Assembly (NCBI GenBank): GCA_002476625.1
Contig: DLLC01000046.1
Coordinates: 413-9,052, forward strand
Length of the DNA: 8,640 nucleotides
Direction of reading: 5' to 3'
DNA from: Porphyromonadaceae bacterium UBA7572
GTDB lineage: Bacteria > Bacteroidota > Bacteroidia > Bacteroidales > Muribaculaceae
Shown here: in pieces, positions 5,999-8,640 of the stretch
Layout: each line of letters starts with the position of its first letter
Numbering within the stretch: position 1 is the first letter of the stretch
Program-made: the position numbers and the translations under genes
The notes under the pieces: model-generated
The model's database searches: none
What the model was told of the DNA's origin: nothing
What the model saw: only the letters and a program-made list of their open reading frames with translations

Positions 5999-6598
5999 TT
6001 ATTGGGTTGAAGTATTGTGATTAGTATTTTTCTTCCTTTTTTTCTGCACACTCCATCCAAATTTGCCCAGTCGCTCCCCAAGCGCATAGTATTGGCCGTG
6101 GCAGTAGGCCATGATACCCGCTTTCTCAAGGCTGAAAGCACCGGTTTCGGGGTCGATGTACTGGTCGTCGGCAATCACGTTCACCACTTCTGCTATGAAC
6201 ATGTCGTGTGTGCCGAGCCTCACAATCTCACGCACGCGGCACTCGATGCTCATCGGGGCCTCGTAGATGTAAGGCGCCTTCACCTTCACGCCCTCTACAG
6301 GCGTGAGGTTCATTTCCTTAAACTTGTTGTGGTCGCGCCCGGAGCGCACGCCGCACCAGTCGGTGGCGCGGGCCAGTCGGGCAGTGGTGAGATTGATGGT
6401 GAATTCCATGTTGCGTGTCACAATGCCGTGGCTGTAGCGCTCAGGCCGTATCGACACGTAGCACATGGCGGGGTCGGAGCAGATGGTGCCAGTCCAGGCG
6501 GCTGTGAACACATTGTATTCGTCAGGCGTGCCTCCGCACGTCACCAGCACCGCAGGAAGCGGATACACCATAGTGCCGGGTCGCCAGTTCTGTTTCAT
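5999..6598 (-). CDS. Flavin reductase family protein (flavoredoxin-like)
   Basis: This 199-residue protein has the FMN-binding split-barrel pattern of the flavin reductase family: YPLPAVLVTCG at 12-22, NVFTAAWTGTICSDPAM at 29-45, SIRPERYSH at 49-57 and the NMEFTINL strand at 63-70. The C-terminus is a basic, low-complexity tail (KKRKKNTNHNTSTQ). Relatives bind FMN and transfer electrons from NAD(P)H or ferredoxin; the partner is unknown here. The start ATG at 6598 lies about 20 bases after the predicted transcription start of a near-perfect promoter. It is the first gene of a two-gene operon with glyA, a pairing with no obvious metabolic reason beyond shared expression. Confidence 0.88.
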   Translation of the reverse strand: MKQNWRPGTMVYPLPAVLVTCGGTPDEYNVFTAAWTGTICSDPAMCYVSIRPERYSHGIVTRNMEFTINLTTARLARATDWCGVRSGRDHNKFKEMNLTPVEGVKVKAPYIYEAPMSIECRVREIVRLGTHDMFIAEVVNVIADDQYIDPETGAFSLEKAGIMAYCHGQYYALGERLGKFGWSVQKKRKKNTNHNTSTQ

Positions 6599-6624
6599 TT
6601 GTGCTCTGCAGTTTGTTGTATCTA

Positions 6625-6655
6625 CAAAGATAGCAAATGTTTTTGGTTTTGCAAA
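6625..6655 (-). promoter_or_regulatory. Near-perfect promoter of flavin reductase-glyA operon
   Basis: On the minus strand TTTG (6655 to 6652), a 19-base spacer and TATCTTTG (6632 to 6625) match the Bacteroidetes consensus at every defined position. The predicted start is near 6619-6620, leaving a leader of about 20 bases. The -33 box directly follows the T-run of the upstream pyrI terminator. Confidence 0.85.
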
Positions 6656-6701
6656 AAAGCCACTCCCGATATGTGAGTATATTCAACACTGGAGTGGCTT
6701 T
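6656..6701 (-). terminator. Intrinsic terminator after pyrI
   Basis: AAAGCCACTCC (6656-6666) and GGAGTGGCTTT (6691-6701) form an 11-bp stem with a 24-base loop. On the minus strand the stem runs straight into a T-run (6658 to 6653), as expected for the end of the pyrBI transcript, 62 bases after the pyrI stop. Confidence 0.85.
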
Positions 6702-6763
6702 GTGTGGGTTATGTTGATAGGTGAGGCACGCATCTCGAGAGGTGCCACACGCTGTGTGGAGTG

Positions 6764-7225
6764 CTACTTCAGTGTGATTTCCGAAACCGGGGCCACGCAT
6801 TCGCAGAAGTGGCAGCGGAGCGCCAGCGGGGAGCGCGACACCACTTCGAAGCAGGTGCGCATGGGCTCGTTGTTGCTGATGCACTTGGGGTTGGGGCACT
6901 TCACGATGTCGATGAGCTTGTCGGGGAGCGACACGGGGCGTTTTTCCACCACGTCGTAGTCCTTGATGATATTCACCACCGCTGTGGGGGCAATCAGGGC
7001 GATGCGGTTGATCATATCTTCTGGATACTCAATGTCGGCAATCTTGATAATGCCTTTTTTGCCCATTTCTGAGCTGTCGAGGTTGAAGCCGATGGTCACG
7101 TTGCTGGTGACTTTTTGCAGCCCGAGCAGGTCCACTACCTGAAATAGTGCCTCGCTGGGAATATGGTCGATAACGGTGCCGTTCTTCAGCGCGGCCACAG
7201 CTAATTCTTTCTTGTCTTTAACCAT
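6764..7225 (-). CDS. pyrI: Aspartate carbamoyltransferase regulatory subunit
   Basis: This 153-residue protein is the regulatory chain of aspartate transcarbamylase, which binds CTP/ATP and holds the catalytic trimers together. The N-terminal nucleotide-binding part has KNGTVIDHIP at 14-23 and the FNLDS and KGIIKI strands near 47-62. The C-terminal zinc domain has Cys110, Cys115, Cys138 and Cys141 (CPNPKC, then RCHFC), matching the spacing in E. coli PyrI. The length equals the E. coli protein. It follows pyrB by 62 bases on the same strand and ends at a strong terminator. Having a regulatory subunit means that this pathway is allosterically controlled as well as, probably, attenuated. Confidence 0.97.
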   Translation of the reverse strand: MVKDKKELAVAALKNGTVIDHIPSEALFQVVDLLGLQKVTSNVTIGFNLDSSEMGKKGIIKIADIEYPEDMINRIALIAPTAVVNIIKDYDVVEKRPVSLPDKLIDIVKCPNPKCISNNEPMRTCFEVVSRSPLALRCHFCECVAPVSEITLK

Positions 7226-7253
7226 AGTGAGTGGATATATGTTTTATATATGA

Positions 7254-7266
7254 TTATGTGTTGAGA
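7254..7266 (-). repeat. 13-base leader repeat, pyrI copy
   Basis: TTATGTGTTGAGA (minus strand TCTCAACACATAA) is identical to the copy upstream of pyrB at 8210-8222. It lies 28 bases upstream of the pyrI ATG. A short AT-rich inverted repeat (ATATA, then TATAT) separates it from a second shared stretch, ACTCAC close to the start codon. Confidence 0.6.
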
Positions 7267-7287
7267 TAGCGATATGTGTGTATGATT

Positions 7288-8199
7288 TTATTCTATTCCT
7301 AAAGCGCGGCAGATGATGGCCTGGCGAGCGTAAAGCCCGTTTTTTGCCTGCTGGAAGAAGTAGGCCTTCGGGTTGTCGTCCACGTCCTGGCTGATTTCTG
7401 TGATGCGGGGAAGCGGGTGCAGCACCTTCAGGTTGGGCTTGCTGTGGTCGAGCATGGCGTTATGGAGCGTGTATAGGCTCTTGGTGCGCTCGTATTCCAT
7501 CATGTCGGAGAAGCGCTCGCCCTGCACACGGGTCATGTAGAGGATGTCGCTCTCATTGATCACGTCTTCAGAGAATTCAGTGGTCTCGCGGTACTGGATG
7601 CCGTGCTCATCGCAGAAGCGCTTGTATTTTTCTGGCATTTTCAGCTCCTCGCATGCCACGAAGTTGAACCGGGGGGCCCAGTACTGCATAGCCTCAAGCA
7701 GAGAGTGAACGGTGCGCCCGTATTTGAGGTCGCCCACCATGGTGATCACCTGATTGTCGAGCCGCCCCTGTGTCTTGTAGATGCTGTAGAGGTCGAGCAT
7801 CGTCTGCGACGGGTGCTGGTTGGCGCCATCGCCAGCGTTCACGATAGGCACGGGTGAAATCTCGCTTGCATACCGGGCCGCGCCCTCGAGGTAGTGGCGC
7901 ATCACAATCAGGTCGGCGTAGTTGCTCACCATCATGATGGTGTCTTTCAGCGTCTCGCCTTTCGACTGACTGCTCGTCTTGGCGTCGCTGAAGCCGATCA
8001 CACGCCCGCCCAGACGGTTCACAGCTGTCTCAAAGCTCAGGCGTGTGCGAGTGGAAGGCTCAAAAAACAGGGTAGCCACCACTTTCCCCTCCAGAATGCG
8101 CTGGTTGGGGTTCTTCTCAAATTCGGCAGCCTTGTGGAGCAGACCTACAATTTCCTCTTTGTTCAGGTCGGAAATAGAAACCAAACTTTTTTTGTCCAT
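7288..8199 (-). CDS. pyrB: Aspartate carbamoyltransferase catalytic subunit
   Basis: This 303-residue protein condenses carbamoyl phosphate and aspartate to carbamoyl aspartate, the committed step of pyrimidine synthesis. Visible active-site motifs are FFEPSTRTRLSFE at 45-57 (carbamoyl-phosphate binding), the 80s loop SQSKGET at 77-83, RHYLEG at 101-106, DGANQHPSQ at 124-132, MVGDLKYGRTVHS at 154-166, MTRVQGERF at 222-230 and HPLPR at 261-265. The length is normal. The start MDKKS at 8199 is the only sensible one. It is followed by pyrI in one operon. Its 5' leader of about 190 bases contains an apparent attenuator, so transcription into pyrB is probably controlled by pyrimidine supply. Confidence 0.97.
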   Translation of the reverse strand: MDKKSLVSISDLNKEEIVGLLHKAAEFEKNPNQRILEGKVVATLFFEPSTRTRLSFETAVNRLGGRVIGFSDAKTSSQSKGETLKDTIMMVSNYADLIVMRHYLEGAARYASEISPVPIVNAGDGANQHPSQTMLDLYSIYKTQGRLDNQVITMVGDLKYGRTVHSLLEAMQYWAPRFNFVACEELKMPEKYKRFCDEHGIQYRETTEFSEDVINESDILYMTRVQGERFSDMMEYERTKSLYTLHNAMLDHSKPNLKVLHPLPRITEISQDVDDNPKAYFFQQAKNGLYARQAIICRALGIE

Positions 8200-8209
8200 A
8201 GTGTGAGTG

Positions 8210-8222
8210 TTATGTGTTGAGA
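8210..8222 (-). repeat. 13-base leader repeat, pyrB copy
   Basis: TTATGTGTTGAGA, identical to 7254-7266, lies 10 bases upstream of the pyrB ATG. Both copies are followed in the RNA by a CUCAC-containing stretch and then the AUG. This could be a duplicated translation-initiation signal or a binding site in the messenger. Confidence 0.6.
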
Positions 8223-8232
8223 GGTGAATGCT

Positions 8233-8270
8233 AAAAAAATAGCCAACCGAGCCTTATGGGCTGACGATTG
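8233..8270 (-). terminator. Putative pyrB attenuator (leader terminator)
   Basis: In the minus-strand RNA, CAAUCG (8270-8265) and AGCC (8262-8259) pair with GGCU (8253-8250) and CGGUUG (8249-8244): 10 pairs including one G-U, a 2-base bulge and a 5-base loop. After the spacer GCUA comes a run of seven U (8239 to 8233). This is a good intrinsic terminator only 33 bases before the pyrB start, so it can only act as an attenuator. Confidence 0.7.
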
Positions 8271-8388
8271 ACTGAAAAAATTGCAAATTATAAACATAAA
8301 ACCAACGGGTAGGGAAATGAAGAAGCCCCGTTTGCCCAGCAAAATGTGCCCGGCACAGCCTACGGTTATCAATTGCCCTACGTGTCAT
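8254..8388 (-). CDS. Putative pyrB leader peptide, 44 residues
   Basis: An ATG at 8388, a few bases after the predicted transcription start, opens a 44-codon frame. It begins MTRRAIDNRR and ends FYVYNLQFFQSIVSP. Its UAA (8256-8254) falls in the loop of the attenuator hairpin, so a ribosome at or near the stop would cover the 5' arm and prevent termination. The last third is rich in UUU, UAU and UUG codons because it reads through the U-rich stretch, as in the E. coli pyrBI leader peptide, which is also 44 residues long. The peptide has no recognisable domain and is probably only translated for regulation. The very short upstream leader means initiation would be nearly leaderless, and that is the main doubt. 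Confidence 0.5.
   Translation of the reverse strand: MTRRAIDNRRLCRAHFAGQTGLLHFPTRWFYVYNLQFFQSIVSP
8304..8332 (-). promoter_or_regulatory. Possible pause hairpin in pyrB leader
   Basis: AACGGG (8304-8309) and CCCGTT (8327-8332) form a 6-bp stem with a 17-base loop. In the minus-strand RNA it is followed by the U-rich stretch (GGUUUUAUGUUUAUAAUUUG and then UUUUUUCAG), where polymerase would slow when UTP is low. A smaller hairpin, TGTGC/GCACA (8345-8357), lies just upstream. Confidence 0.45.
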
Positions 8389-8397
8389 TTCGGGGAA

Positions 8398-8429
8398 CAA
8401 AGTTAAAGAAAAAATCCCGAATAATCACA
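8398..8429 (-). promoter_or_regulatory. Promoter of pyrBI operon
   Basis: On the minus strand TAACTTTG (8405 to 8398) is a perfect TAnnTTTG element. TGTG (8429 to 8426) stands in for the -33 TTTG at a 20-base spacing. The predicted start near 8392 gives a leader of about 190 bases that holds the leader ORF, hairpins and attenuator. Confidence 0.75.
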
Positions 8430-8461
8430 CCCTGCACCCCCTAAAATCACATAAAACTGTC

Positions 8462-8483
8462 TTAATCTTAATTTAATCTTAAT
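8462..8483. repeat. Perfect 11-base tandem repeat TTAATCTTAAT x2
   Basis: Two exact, adjacent copies lie between the pyrBI promoter and a rightward promoter. The 11-base period equals about one helical turn, as in operators of OmpR/PhoB-type regulators, and CTGTCTTAAT just before the repeat loosely recalls a Pho box. No regulator is identified; it could be a chance AT-rich repeat. Confidence 0.5.
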
Positions 8484-8548
8484 TGGCTTAACTGCCATAT
8501 TTGATTAAAAAAGAGGGCGTCGGAGTCGTTAAATTGTTGGTTTTTCAT

Positions 8549-8556
8549 TATTTTTG
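8549..8556 (+). promoter_or_regulatory. Rightward -7 element for a gene at the right edge
   Basis: TATTTTTG is a perfect TAnnTTTG match on the plus strand. No clear TTTG lies at the -33 position, so it may need an activator; the tandem repeat at 8462-8483 lies about 65 bases upstream. Transcription would start near 8562 and run out of the window. Confidence 0.5.
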
Positions 8557-8599
8557 TAATCCAAAACGTTTATGGTTGAAAAAAGGCTGGCATTCAATA

Positions 8600-8640
8600 A
8601 TGATGAAAGAAATAACGAATAACCCATTAAACGCAAGACC
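8600..8640 (+). CDS. Possible 5' end of a rightward gene (partial)
   Basis: ATGATG at 8600 opens a frame reading MMKEITNNPLNAR to the edge. It starts 44 bases after the -7 element, much like the dipeptidase gene (46 bases). Thirteen codons are too few to identify it. An alternative ATG at 8572 gives only a 16-residue peptide ending at 8622 and is less likely. Confidence 0.25.
   Translation, partial: MMKEITNNPLNAR

Noticed and set aside
5983..6174. N-terminal extension of glyA by 64 codons
   Set aside because: The extension overlaps the flavin reductase coding region in another frame and does not resemble any GlyA; family members start near MYQD.
6017..6676. 219-residue ORF antisense to the flavin reductase gene
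   Set aside because: It is rich in His and Ala as expected for the reverse strand and covers the promoter and pyrI terminator.
298..7578. GAATTC sites (298, 6401, 7573) as evidence for the methyltransferase target
   Set aside because: Three sites in 8.6 kb is an unremarkable count, and the target of this homologue cannot be deduced from site counts.
8163..8372. 69-residue minus-strand ORF overlapping the pyrB start and leader
   Set aside because: It begins with TTG, runs out of frame into pyrB, has no family similarity, and covers the attenuator whose structure explains the region better.
1..8640. CRISPR array, tRNA or insertion sequence
   Set aside because: No regularly spaced repeats, no cloverleaf with a TTC-containing T-arm, and no transposase or terminal inverted repeats were seen.

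Overview
The window reads as chromosomal DNA from a member of the Bacteroidetes, most likely the order Bacteroidales (a gut Prevotella, Muribaculaceae or Bacteroides relative; I cannot decide the family). The main reason is that five transcription units carry the Bacteroidetes-type -7 element TAnnTTTG (TATCTTTG twice, TATATTTG, TAACTTTG, TATTTTTG), usually with a -33 box 19-20 bases upstream. Start codons lack purine-rich Shine-Dalgarno sequences, and the proteins (family C69 dipeptidase, GlyA, separate PyrB and PyrI) look like those of gut Bacteroidales. All genes but one run on the minus strand.

Layout from left to right. (1) Positions 1-97 hold a minus-strand promoter and the 5' half of a cobalamin riboswitch that runs off the left edge, so a B12-controlled gene should lie to the left. 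(2) Positions 193-2403 are a two-gene minus-strand operon: an EcoRI-family DNA adenine methyltransferase (upstream) and, 15 bases later, a DUF262-HNH nuclease. Together they look like a restriction-modification or defence module. (3) Positions 2404-2787, directly upstream of the methyltransferase on its strand, contain no gene. They can fold into an elaborate branched RNA, followed by two mutually exclusive stems that end 9 bases from the methyltransferase start. I do not recognise this RNA. (4) A divergent gene at 2938-4596 (+) encodes a secreted C69 dipeptidase. It ends at a bidirectional terminator shared with (5) a minus-strand pair, flavin reductase then glyA (4702-6598), with a near-perfect promoter. 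(6) pyrB and pyrI (6764-8199, minus) encode the two subunits of aspartate transcarbamylase. (7) The pyrB leader (8200-8393) holds an unannotated 44-codon ORF, an upstream hairpin, a U-rich stretch and an intrinsic terminator. This is the same order of parts as the classic enterobacterial pyrBI attenuator. (8) The right end is an intergenic region with an 11-base tandem repeat and a rightward promoter for a gene that begins at or beyond the edge.

How the parts work together: the housekeeping half makes pyrimidine precursors (PyrBI) and one-carbon units/glycine (GlyA). The left half is an accessory module set between a B12 locus and the peptidase gene. The strongest candidate for something undescribed is the combination of branched leader RNA, switch-like stems, EcoRI-family methyltransferase and DUF262-HNH nuclease. 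The second is the pyrBI-type attenuation leader in a Bacteroidetes background.
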